Shown: one piece after another, positions 1-6,502 of the stretch
Layout of the letters: every line of letters starts with the position of its first letter
Position numbering within the stretch: position 1 is the first letter of the stretch
NCBI GenBank assembly: GCA_964383365.1
Contig: CAYLHF010000045.1
Location: forward strand, 1-19,489
Direction of reading: 5' to 3'
DNA: 19,489 nt
Source of the DNA: CAYLHF01 sp964383365
GTDB lineage: Bacteria; Bacteroidota; Rhodothermia; Rhodothermales; UBA10348
The notes under the pieces: generated by a model
The model's input: the letters and a program-made list of their open reading frames with translations, nothing else
Told to the model about the DNA's origin: nothing
Database searches by the model: none
Translations under genes and position numbers: made by a program

Positions 1-22
1 GGTCAGCCCACCCTACACGGAC

Positions 23-1039
23 TTAACCCGGCGACTGGTCCGCCGCATCCGGTCGCTGATTTAACCCCTCTTCCAGCGATTTTAATAATTCGGAAACCGC
101 TACGGAATAACTCAAGCCCGGATAATCGGAGCCATCAGGAATGATAATTTTGTGATAGTCAAACGCGAAGGAAAACCGCTCGACATGATCCCGAACGTAA
201 GAATTCGCCAGATAATCGTTCATATCACCCGCTACGACCCTTGAGCTAATCGCACGTACTAACAATAAAAACGGAAAAAAAGCTGCCCACATACACCACT
301 GCGGTAAGTTGTCTCCGTTTCTGCCATTCGTCAGAAGTACTTGAGCCCACGCAATACGATTCGTGGCGTATCCCGCCGGCCGACCGGTCGACTCTGAGAC
401 GAGACCGGCCATTGTCATATCCTTCAATGCATCTCGAACTGCCGTCGGGGTGTATCCGAGCGTTCGGCTGATCTCAGTAACAGAAGCGAAGTCGTTTGAC
501 ATACTGATCAGATAGGAAAGAATGTCGGGCTTGGCCCCCACCCCGAGTGCGGCACGAAGCCGCAATATCAAATTAGATGGACCTCTCAATCGTAGTCGAT
601 TGGAAGATCTATTATAGGTTGTCCCCCAGACTGACGAGTCAACAGACGCATATTTCTTCCAACTCCTGTGTCCAAACCGCCTGGCTAAAGTGGCATAACT
701 AGACAATACCTCATTATCATTCTCGCCGATCAGTTTCGAAACCCTTTTCACGCGCAGAATACTAAGCAATTGAGTTCCCTCGCACGCCCACCATCCGAGC
801 ACTTCTTCCAGTCGTCGTTCATCCGCTCGGAGTATGATCGAAGCAACGATCAGGGCCTCAGGGTCAATGACCATTGTCTCGGCTTCATCCCGAGTTGTCC
901 CCACCATCGAGCCCAGAAGTGACCATTGTTTCCAGACCGTCCGAAGTACAATCTGACCGGCCTTATCCCCGACGGATGCCCAATTCTCGTAGTAATTGCT
1001 CACGTGCTTGCTCGACAAATTGCTTAAACTCTTCTCCAA
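23..1039 (-). CDS. Winged-helix (HTH) protein paired with a nucleotidyltransferase
   Basis: A 338-residue protein of unknown function. Residues about 172-235 read as a winged helix-turn-helix (KPDILSYLISM, then VTEISRTLGYTPTAVRDALKDM and a wing around STGRPAGY), so DNA binding is likely. The N-terminal 170 residues are helical and basic around 120-165. After the HTH there is a hydrophobic stretch near residues 246-262 (QWCMWAAFFPFLLLV). The start overlaps the 3' end of the upstream nucleotidyltransferase gene by 77 nt in another frame, which implies translational coupling; a GTG at 1003 is an alternative start with a shorter overlap. The last codons (EGLNQRP) lie inside the left copy of a 19-bp direct repeat. 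The region is AT-richer than its surroundings, consistent with transfer. By context I infer a regulator or antitoxin for the nucleotidyltransferase. The family resembles regulators often seen beside DUF6036-type nucleotidyltransferases, recalled and not searched. Confidence 0.75.
   Translation of the reverse strand: MEKSLSNLSSKHVSNYYENWASVGDKAGQIVLRTVWKQWSLLGSMVGTTRDEAETMVIDPEALIVASIILRADERRLEEVLGWWACEGTQLLSILRVKRVSKLIGENDNEVLSSYATLARRFGHRSWKKYASVDSSVWGTTYNRSSNRLRLRGPSNLILRLRAALGVGAKPDILSYLISMSNDFASVTEISRTLGYTPTAVRDALKDMTMAGLVSESTGRPAGYATNRIAWAQVLLTNGRNGDNLPQWCMWAAFFPFLLLVRAISSRVVAGDMNDYLANSYVRDHVERFSFAFDYHKIIIPDGSDYPGLSYSVAVSELLKSLEEGLNQRPDAADQSPG
50..68. repeat. Left copy of 19-bp direct repeat flanking the NTase/HTH module
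   Basis: CGGTCGCTGATTTAACCCC occurs here and again, without mismatch and in the same orientation, at 1645-1663. This copy lies within the last codons of the winged-helix gene. The two copies enclose the AT-richer module, as expected for a recombination or attachment core or for an insertion-generated duplication. No integrase is present in the window. Confidence 0.75.
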
Positions 1040-1574
1040 TATCTTGCGTCTTCACCCACTTTGCTGCCTTATCCACTTCTGCAACTGAAGGATTCAGCGC
1101 GACTAAATCCTGCCAGTGTTTCGATAGAGGACCTTGGTCTACGGCAGCAAAGAATTTGAGAGGAATCAGACCACATCTTCCTACAAATCCCACGACAAGT
1201 ACGCCATAATCTCGCCACGTGATATCGTCATCTAGCTCTGGAGGAAGTCCAAATATCCATTGCTTATCTACCACCGCATTCAGCCAGTCTTTTTGAAGGC
1301 CGAAGTCACGTGCCACTCGACGAACCGCCGACTCAAACTCTGCCGGGAACGGTGTGGCTCTCGATAGAATCAGCTGGCCATCTTTGCGCTCAGCCTTCGC
1401 AATTACATCCACATCCCTGGTGGTTCGCTCGATATATTGTCCGAATGCAAGACTTGCTCCACCAACCACGACAATATTGATGGAGAGCTTACTTTCCTCC
1501 AGATGGGCCGCTAGAGCCAAAAACAGTTCGTCAAGGATGTATGGTCCTATTTTCATACATAAAGATAAGATCAT
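963..1574 (-). CDS. DUF6036/AbiEii-like nucleotidyltransferase, putative toxin
   Basis: A 203-residue protein with a minimal polymerase-beta nucleotidyltransferase core. It has GGAS at residues 38-41 followed by an acidic pair D54-V-D56 (TTRDVDVIA), the usual GG(S/A)...DxD metal-binding arrangement. A later segment, LIPLKFFAAVDQG...KHWQDL (about residues 136-158), resembles the lysine/aspartate helix of AbiEii and DUF6036 proteins. Known relatives transfer nucleotides to RNA, protein or small molecules, and several act as toxins (AbiEii, MenT); the substrate here cannot be read from sequence. It is the first gene of the two-gene minus-strand module and overlaps the winged-helix gene by 77 nt. 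The ATG at 1556, giving MKIGPYILDELF, is an equally good start with no better ribosome site. The upstream 70 bases are strongly AT-rich. The call of nucleotidyltransferase fold is firm; the toxin role is inference. Confidence 0.78.
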   Translation of the reverse strand: MILSLCMKIGPYILDELFLALAAHLEESKLSINIVVVGGASLAFGQYIERTTRDVDVIAKAERKDGQLILSRATPFPAEFESAVRRVARDFGLQKDWLNAVVDKQWIFGLPPELDDDITWRDYGVLVVGFVGRCGLIPLKFFAAVDQGPLSKHWQDLVALNPSVAEVDKAAKWVKTQDIGEEFKQFVEQAREQLLRELGIRRG

Positions 1575-1644
1575 CTAACTTTAAAAACAAGATGAACTAT
1601 CTTTTACTAATCTTAGAATGCCCGGTCGCGACAGACTGTACGGG

Positions 1645-1663
1645 CGGTCGCTGATTTAACCCC
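1645..1663. repeat. Right copy of 19-bp direct repeat flanking the NTase/HTH module
   Basis: An identical copy of the 19-bp repeat at 50-68. It lies in the short gap between the nucleotidyltransferase start and the stop of the SDR gene at 1676. Here GGTCG (1646-1650) can pair with CGACC (1663-1667) around a 12-nt loop; the left copy lacks this pairing because its downstream bases differ. Confidence 0.75.
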
Positions 1664-1675
1664 GACCATGCGGCG

Positions 1676-2443
1676 TTATTTCGGACCCATCCGAATGGCC
1701 CCGTCGAGGCGGATCACTTCGCCGTTCAGCATCGGGTTTTCGACGATGTGCCGGGCCAGAGAGGCGTACTCTGCAGGCCTACCGAGTCTGGACGGAAACG
1801 GAATCTGTGCCGCCAGCGAATCCTGCACATCCTGAGGCATCCCCGAAACCATGGGGGTCCCGAAGATTCCCGGCGCAATCGCCATCACCCGGATACCGAT
1901 CCGGGACAGATCCCTGGCGACAGGAAGGGTCATCCCGACGATACCTCCCTTGGAGGCCGCATAGGCCGCCTGACCGATCTGCCCCTCATACGCAGCCACC
2001 GAGGCCGTGCTGATGATGACTCCGCGTTCGCCCTCGTCGTTGGGTTCGTTCGAGGCCATCGCCTCAGCTGCGAGACGGGTCACGTTGAATGACCCCATCA
2101 GGTTTACCCGGATCACTCGCTCGAAACTTGCCAGATCGTGCACACCCCGACTCGACAGGGTCTTCCTGCCGAGAACAATTCCGGCGCAGTTGATGGCTCC
2201 GTGAACGCTTCCAAATCGGTCGATGCCCGCTGAAATCGCGGCCTGCACGTCGCCCTCATCGGCCACGTCAGCCCGACAGAAGAGCGCCGTGTCACCGAGT
2301 CGTTTGGATCGGTCCTCTCCCCCCTTCTCGTTGATGTCGAGTAAAATAACGTTTGCCCCGTGGGAGGCGAAGAGATCAGCCGTCCCACCGCCGAGGCCGG
2401 AGCCGGCTCCGGTCACAATAAATGTATGTTGATCGAGATTCAT
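1676..2443 (-). CDS. SDR oxidoreductase, HSD10-like 3-hydroxyacyl-CoA dehydrogenase
   Basis: A complete 255-residue short-chain dehydrogenase. The NAD-binding glycine motif TGAGSGLG is at residues 11-18, NCAG at 85-88, and the catalytic tetrad is N114, S148, Y161 and K165 (YAASK). D36 after the second beta strand (LLDIN) indicates NAD(H) preference. Long stretches read almost exactly like human HSD17B10 (for example GVIISTASVAAYEGQ, GGIVGMTLPVARDL, NGEVIRLDGAIRM). The likely reaction is therefore NAD-dependent oxidation of 3-hydroxyacyl-CoA or 2-methyl-3-hydroxybutyryl-CoA in fatty-acid or isoleucine breakdown, in the cytoplasm. It is transcribed divergently from the copper-monooxygenase-like lipoprotein gene. 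A possible upstream promoter on the minus strand is TTTTG (2514-2510), an 18-base gap, then TAATTA (2491-2486); this is weak evidence. Exact substrate is uncertain. Confidence 0.9.
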   Translation of the reverse strand: MNLDQHTFIVTGAGSGLGGGTADLFASHGANVILLDINEKGGEDRSKRLGDTALFCRADVADEGDVQAAISAGIDRFGSVHGAINCAGIVLGRKTLSSRGVHDLASFERVIRVNLMGSFNVTRLAAEAMASNEPNDEGERGVIISTASVAAYEGQIGQAAYAASKGGIVGMTLPVARDLSRIGIRVMAIAPGIFGTPMVSGMPQDVQDSLAAQIPFPSRLGRPAEYASLARHIVENPMLNGEVIRLDGAIRMGPK

Positions 2444-2619
2444 TGTCGCTTTATTTCCGGGGATGCTGTCTGAGGCACCCCCATGTAATTATTCAGTTCG
2501 TCCGTCCCCCAAAACTACACCCGGCCCACTTGAAAGACTGGCAAATTCAGGAACAGGGCAGTGACTTTTGCATTTCGACCATCCCCCCTTACGACCCCAT
2601 CATCCGTCTCGATAGATTC

Positions 2620-3990
2620 TTGCGTACCCTGTCGCTACTTTTTCTCGCGACCATTCTGCTCCTGTCGGCATGCAAGTCCGATCGAATTGATCTGTCGGGT
2701 CCGGACACAATGCCCGATGTCTCGACGTGGGCGACCATTCAGTCGAAGATTTTACAGCCCTCGTGCGCGAGCCAGTGCCATCGCGCGGGAACCTCGTTTG
2801 CCCGACAGTCCAATCTCGTATTGACGGCAGATGCCGCGTATACGCAACTTGCCGGGATTGAACCGCACAACGATGCCGCACGTTCAGACGGCATCCTTCG
2901 AATCAGGGCCGAGCCTGGTGCTGATGCCAGCGCCAGTTTTCTGTGGGAAAAGATCGATGCCCCCAACGAGGAACACTTCTATGCCGATCATCCCGGGTAC
3001 GGTTCGATCATGCCACTGGGTGGCAAACCCCTCACGTATGGGGAGCTCGAATACGTCAGGCAGTGGCTCCAGGCTGGTGCGCCGGAAACTGGAGAAGTAG
3101 CGGACCGGAATGTGCTTTCGAATATCGAACGATACAGTAACGAGACGTTCACACCGCTCACCGCGCCGGCTTCCGGATACGCGATTCGGCTGGGTCCATT
3201 CGACGTTCCCGCACAGTTCGAAAGGGAATTTTTCTACTATGAGCCACCCGTCTCGACGGACGATATTTTCGTGGAACGGATCGAACTGAGCATGCGCCCC
3301 GGGAGCCATCATTTCATTCTATATACGCTCGACCCACGGATTCCTGGCGTCTTGTTTCCGGCAGAACACGCGTATCGGGATATCCGAAACACCGATGGCA
3401 CCGTCAATCTGGCGACTATCCAGACGATGGCCTATCAGATATTTTTCGCTGGATCCCAATGGCCCAGAATGGATTACCGGTTTCCACAGGGAGTAGCACT
3501 CAGGCTCCCCGGCAATACCGGATTCGACCTGAATTCGCACAGCGTAAATCGAACCGAGGCCGTTCGGCCGGGAGAAGTCCACATCAATCTGCATACGAGA
3601 GAACCGGCAAACCTGGATCACATCGCAGAAGTCCTCGAACTGAACAATCTGGACATTTTCCTGCCGGCAGGAAAGACCACGACTGTAACAAAGTCATTCA
3701 ATTTCAGTCAGCGTTCCCACATCTTCCAACTTTTCTCGCACGCACACGAACACATGACGGAGTTCCGGGTCGTCGTCGAGGGCGGTCCGAGGAATGGAGA
3801 AACGGTCTATCTCACGTTTGATTGGGAGCATCCGCCGATCCTCGAACTCAACCCTCCGCTGGTACTCGATCCGGGACAAAAACTCCGGCTCGAAACCACC
3901 TATAACAATACCACCGATCGCGATCTTACCTTCGGTCTCCTGAGCACCGATGAGATGATGATTCTGTTCGGGTACTACTACACCGATTGA
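2620..3990 (+). CDS. Lipoprotein with cytochrome-c-like segment and PHM-type copper monooxygenase domain
   Basis: The frame is open from an ATG at 2422, but that start would overlap the divergent SDR gene and precede the signal peptide by 66 residues. The TTG at 2620 gives MRTLSLLFLATILLLSAC, a good lipoprotein signal with lipobox LSAC, so I prefer it; the start remains uncertain. The first third has CASQCH (codons 2764-2781), a CxxxCH heme-like site, followed by IMPLGG and a YVRQWLQAGAPE segment typical of planctomycete-style cytochrome c domains. The C-terminal half matches copper type II ascorbate-dependent monooxygenases (peptidylglycine/dopamine hydroxylase family): a histidine pair HH at 3307-3312, HAHEH at 3739-3753, and a DEMM ending at 3949-3960 followed by FGYYY. 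These correspond to the CuA histidines and the CuB HxH and Met ligands. It is probably an extracytoplasmic redox enzyme anchored by lipid. Substrate is unknown. The stop is 52 nt before queE, so co-transcription is plausible. Confidence 0.75.
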   Translation: MRTLSLLFLATILLLSACKSDRIDLSGPDTMPDVSTWATIQSKILQPSCASQCHRAGTSFARQSNLVLTADAAYTQLAGIEPHNDAARSDGILRIRAEPGADASASFLWEKIDAPNEEHFYADHPGYGSIMPLGGKPLTYGELEYVRQWLQAGAPETGEVADRNVLSNIERYSNETFTPLTAPASGYAIRLGPFDVPAQFEREFFYYEPPVSTDDIFVERIELSMRPGSHHFILYTLDPRIPGVLFPAEHAYRDIRNTDGTVNLATIQTMAYQIFFAGSQWPRMDYRFPQGVALRLPGNTGFDLNSHSVNRTEAVRPGEVHINLHTREPANLDHIAEVLELNNLDIFLPAGKTTTVTKSFNFSQRSHIFQLFSHAHEHMTEFRVVVEGGPRNGETVYLTFDWEHPPILELNPPLVLDPGQKLRLETTYNNTTDRDLTFGLLSTDEMMILFGYYYTD

Positions 3991-4042
3991 CCCGGCGTCA
4001 GGACGGTTCGTTCCGCCCCGACATCTTTCCGGTCTAACCACC

Positions 4043-4732
4043 ATGGCCTACGCTGTCAAAGAAGTCTTCTATACACTTCAGGGTGAAGGATTTCACACCG
4101 GACGACCCGCTGTTTTTCTGCGTTTTGCCGGATGTAATCTGTGGACCGGACTCGAAAATGACCGAGCTGATGCCGTCTGTACGTTTTGCGATACGGATTT
4201 CGTTGGAACAGATGGCCCGGGCGGAGGAAAATTCCTGACACCGACTGCGCTCGCGGATCATGTAGCGTCGATGTGGCCATCTGGACGCTCAGGACAGGCC
4301 GACAGTGCCCGAGTACCGGGTCTCAATAATGCTCCCTCCGTTGACGGACGCCCGTTTGTCGTATGTACCGGAGGCGAGCCCCTCCTCCAACTCGGGCCCG
4401 AATTGATTGACGCCCTCCACCAGAGGGGCATTGAAATCGCCGTCGAAACCAACGGTACCCTGGCAGCCCCGGACGGAATCGACTGGATTTGCGTGAGTCC
4501 CAAGTCCAATGCTCCAATCAAGCAGACAACGGGTAATGAACTCAAGCTCGTATTTCCTCAATCCGAGGCCCGACCGGAACGATTCGACGGCCTGGAATTC
4601 GATCATTTCTATCTTCAACCAATGGATGGCCCGCTATTGGACACCAATACACAGGCTGCTCTTGCGTATTGCATGGATAACCCCCGGTGGAAACTGAGCA
4701 TCCAGACACACAAATTACTTCGTATCCCATGA
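4043..4732 (+). CDS. queE: 7-carboxy-7-deazaguanine synthase
   Basis: A radical SAM enzyme of 229 residues that rearranges 6-carboxytetrahydropterin to 7-carboxy-7-deazaguanine, the ring-contraction step of queuosine/preQ0 biosynthesis in the cytoplasm. The FYTLQGEG start, the cluster-binding cysteines C31, C46 and C49 (spacing CX14CX2C, with CNLWTG and CTFCDTDFVG) and GGEPLLQL for SAM binding are diagnostic of the longer-spacer QueE type also found in gammaproteobacteria. Length is normal. The last codons overlap the ATG of the following gene (ATGA at 4729-4732), so the two are translationally coupled. No other queuosine genes (queC, queD, queF) are in the window. Confidence 0.95.
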   Translation: MAYAVKEVFYTLQGEGFHTGRPAVFLRFAGCNLWTGLENDRADAVCTFCDTDFVGTDGPGGGKFLTPTALADHVASMWPSGRSGQADSARVPGLNNAPSVDGRPFVVCTGGEPLLQLGPELIDALHQRGIEIAVETNGTLAAPDGIDWICVSPKSNAPIKQTTGNELKLVFPQSEARPERFDGLEFDHFYLQPMDGPLLDTNTQAALAYCMDNPRWKLSIQTHKLLRIP

Positions 4733-6039
4733 CTTTTTGTTTGTTACCTCGGAGAACGTCGCTCCTGCTGGGTGCGCTCTGTCTGCTTTCGAGCTGTTCG
4801 GGGCGCCAGGACGCGGATCGTGCGGCAGCAAACGGCGCTTCAACCGGTGACGCTTCCGCGATCGATTTGAGTGCGATGCCTGCCGATACGCTGCGTGTGA
4901 TGACCTACAATCTCGAAGATGTCCGCACCGACGACTTGCTCAGAAAAGACCACCCGAGACTCCTCGCCGCCGCCCGCGTCATCCAGAAGATCCGACCGGA
5001 TATTCTCTTTCTGAATGAAATCGCGTACGACCAACCCGGCGTACCCGGCTACGCAGATGGTGACGAACCGGGGCAGAATGGGACGCGGTTCGCCGAATTC
5101 GTGGCACGATCCGCTGGAGTCGGCTTTGAACCCATCCATTATGTGGCTTTCATGGCCCCGTCCAATACCGGACAGGCAAGCGGATATGACCTGGATCACG
5201 ATGGACAGGCGGTCACGGACTATCCCGTTCCTCCGTCGGCATCCGATGACGGAACACCCGCCGCGCAGACCCCGGAAGGCCGGTCTTTCGGGAATGATAC
5301 CTGGGGATTCGGAACATTCCCGGGTCAATATGCCATGGCACTTCTCGTTCGGCAAGATCTCACGATCGACCGGGAATTCGCGAGGACCTTCCGTCATTTC
5401 AGGTGGCGAGACGCCGCTGATACCCACCCGCCCGTGGATCCAGAGACCCGGCAACCCTGGTACGATGAAGCAACCTGGAATCGGTTTCCACTGAGTTCGA
5501 AAAGCCACTGGGACGTTCCGATCACCCTCGACAGCGGGCGAACGCTTCACCTCCTTCTCAGCCATCCTACCCCTGCCGCCTTCGATGGACAGGAACAGCG
5601 CAATCGGCTCCGAAACCGGGCAGAGATCAAGTTCTGGTCCGACTATATCGCATCTACCCTGAGTGCAGATGGAGTCGCATCGATTGTCGACGACACCGGA
5701 ACGCCGGGTGGTCTCGAACCCGGTGCCCGATTCATCATCATGGGAGATCTGAATGCCGACCCCGACGAAGGGTCTGCGATAGATGACCCGATAGGATCGT
5801 TTCTGTTGAGCAACCCGGCAATCAACGCCTCGTTCACCCCACGGGCAGATGCAGAGGGCATCGCTGCGTTTCCCAGGCTCGATTCTGACGATACGGCACA
5901 GTGGGGAATGCGCGTCGACTACGTTCTTCCGTCTGTTGATATTGCCATTCTGGATGGAATGATCGTCCGCCGCGCTGAAGGTCTGAATCAGGTCAGCGAC
6001 CACTTCCCCGTCTATCTCGACGTGGTCATTGACGGCTGA
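4729..6039 (+). CDS. Lipoprotein of the endonuclease/exonuclease/phosphatase superfamily
   Basis: A 436-residue product from the ATG at 4729, chosen because it overlaps the queE stop as ATGA and places a lipoprotein signal at the N terminus (lipobox LSSC with Cys23). The open frame extends to 4687, but that would read back into queE. EEP-fold catalytic features are in order: MTYNLED with N61, FLNE with E97, LSHP with H279, GDLN at 339-342, MRVDYV with D397 and SDHFPV at 423-425. Such proteins hydrolyse phosphodiester or phosphomonoester bonds in nucleic acids, lipids or inositol phosphates, with Mg2+. Export as a lipoprotein points to an extracytoplasmic nuclease or phosphodiesterase, perhaps for phosphate scavenging; that role is inference. 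Two insertions around residues 105-125 and 160-190, rich in Asp, Gly and Pro, are unusual for the core fold and could bind metal. Confidence 0.85.
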   Translation: MTFCLLPRRTSLLLGALCLLSSCSGRQDADRAAANGASTGDASAIDLSAMPADTLRVMTYNLEDVRTDDLLRKDHPRLLAAARVIQKIRPDILFLNEIAYDQPGVPGYADGDEPGQNGTRFAEFVARSAGVGFEPIHYVAFMAPSNTGQASGYDLDHDGQAVTDYPVPPSASDDGTPAAQTPEGRSFGNDTWGFGTFPGQYAMALLVRQDLTIDREFARTFRHFRWRDAADTHPPVDPETRQPWYDEATWNRFPLSSKSHWDVPITLDSGRTLHLLLSHPTPAAFDGQEQRNRLRNRAEIKFWSDYIASTLSADGVASIVDDTGTPGGLEPGARFIIMGDLNADPDEGSAIDDPIGSFLLSNPAINASFTPRADAEGIAAFPRLDSDDTAQWGMRVDYVLPSVDIAILDGMIVRRAEGLNQVSDHFPVYLDVVIDG

Positions 6040-6094
6040 TCATGGCCACGTTCTGCGTGAAGTAGGTGGTCAACGCCCTTTACCAGCTCTCGGG

Positions 6095-6108
6095 GATCAC
6101 TCGTGATC
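6095..6108. repeat. Small inverted repeat in the gap before the HicB-like gene
   Basis: GATCAC-TC-GTGATC forms two perfect 6-base arms around 2 bases. It sits in the 207-base gap (6040-6246) between the EEP lipoprotein and the HicB-like gene. It could be an operator or a chance palindrome. The rest of the gap holds only short open frames on both strands without homology I recognise. Confidence 0.35.
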
Positions 6109-6246
6109 ACTTCGGACGTTTCGAGATCTCTCGATCGATGAGCCAGGAAATAGTGTGTCGTCCGGGTCCAACGCCACCGGTTTGTATTTATGCACGGGCA
6201 ACTTGCGGCCGATAAATAACGCGTGCACTGAGAATCAGTCAGTCAA

Positions 6247-6468
6247 ATGAGCGTTACGATGAAATCATACACTGCAATCGTCGAAAAAGACCTGGAAACG
6301 GGGTTGTACGTGAGTTACGTACCCGGATGTCCCGGCGTACGAGCGCATAGCAAGACACTGCAAGGTCTTCGTGTGAGCCTGAGAGACGTTATTTCGAAAC
6401 TCCCCGAGGACAGGCAGCCCGTGGCCCGGACGAAATTCGTCGGCACACAAAAAATCGTCGTCTCCTGA
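6247..6468 (+). CDS. HicB-like antitoxin-family protein, apparently without HicA
   Basis: A 73-residue protein matching the short HicB fold: YTAIVEKDLETGLYVSYVPG at residues 8-27, then CPGVRAHSKTLQGLRVSLRDVISKL. That is the beta-beta-beta-alpha hydrophobic pattern with the conserved GLY..YVP..PG signature. HicB proteins neutralise HicA mRNA interferases and usually carry a C-terminal DNA-binding domain; this one ends at FVGTQKIVVS and has none. HicA (about 60 residues with a GSH motif) normally lies immediately next to hicB. I see no GSH-type frame in the 207 bases upstream, and only 34 bases separate this stop from the glgB stop. It may be an orphan remnant, may act in trans, or may be a HicB-fold protein with another role. 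The Met at residue 5 is an alternative start. Confidence 0.75.
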   Translation: MSVTMKSYTAIVEKDLETGLYVSYVPGCPGVRAHSKTLQGLRVSLRDVISKLPEDRQPVARTKFVGTQKIVVS

Positions 6469-6502
6469 GCGGAAAGGCCGGAAGCATTCGCATGCCGCCA
6501 CG

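Noticed and set aside
20..68. RYYYAAC-like boxes (ACTTAAC at 21-27, ATTTAAC at 59-65) suggesting an integron attC site
   Set aside because: Both boxes face the same way, and there is no GTTRRRY box closing a paired attC structure. At the right-hand repeat, the SDR coding region begins only 12 bases away, leaving no room for an attC. No integron integrase is visible.
2422..2619. N-terminal extension of the copper-monooxygenase lipoprotein from an ATG at 2422
   Set aside because: It overlaps the start of the divergent SDR gene, would place the signal peptide deep inside the protein, and has no protein-like features.
4840..6003. A 387-codon minus-strand open frame opposite the EEP lipoprotein gene
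   Set aside because: It is antisense to a gene with complete catalytic motifs, and its translation is Arg/Gly/Ser-rich with no recognisable domain.
6020..6190. Open minus-strand and plus-strand frames in the gap before the HicB-like gene, possibly a decayed HicA
   Set aside because: No start codon fits the longest minus-strand frame, no GSH motif is present, and the residues resemble no family I know. Chance openness in GC-rich DNA explains them.
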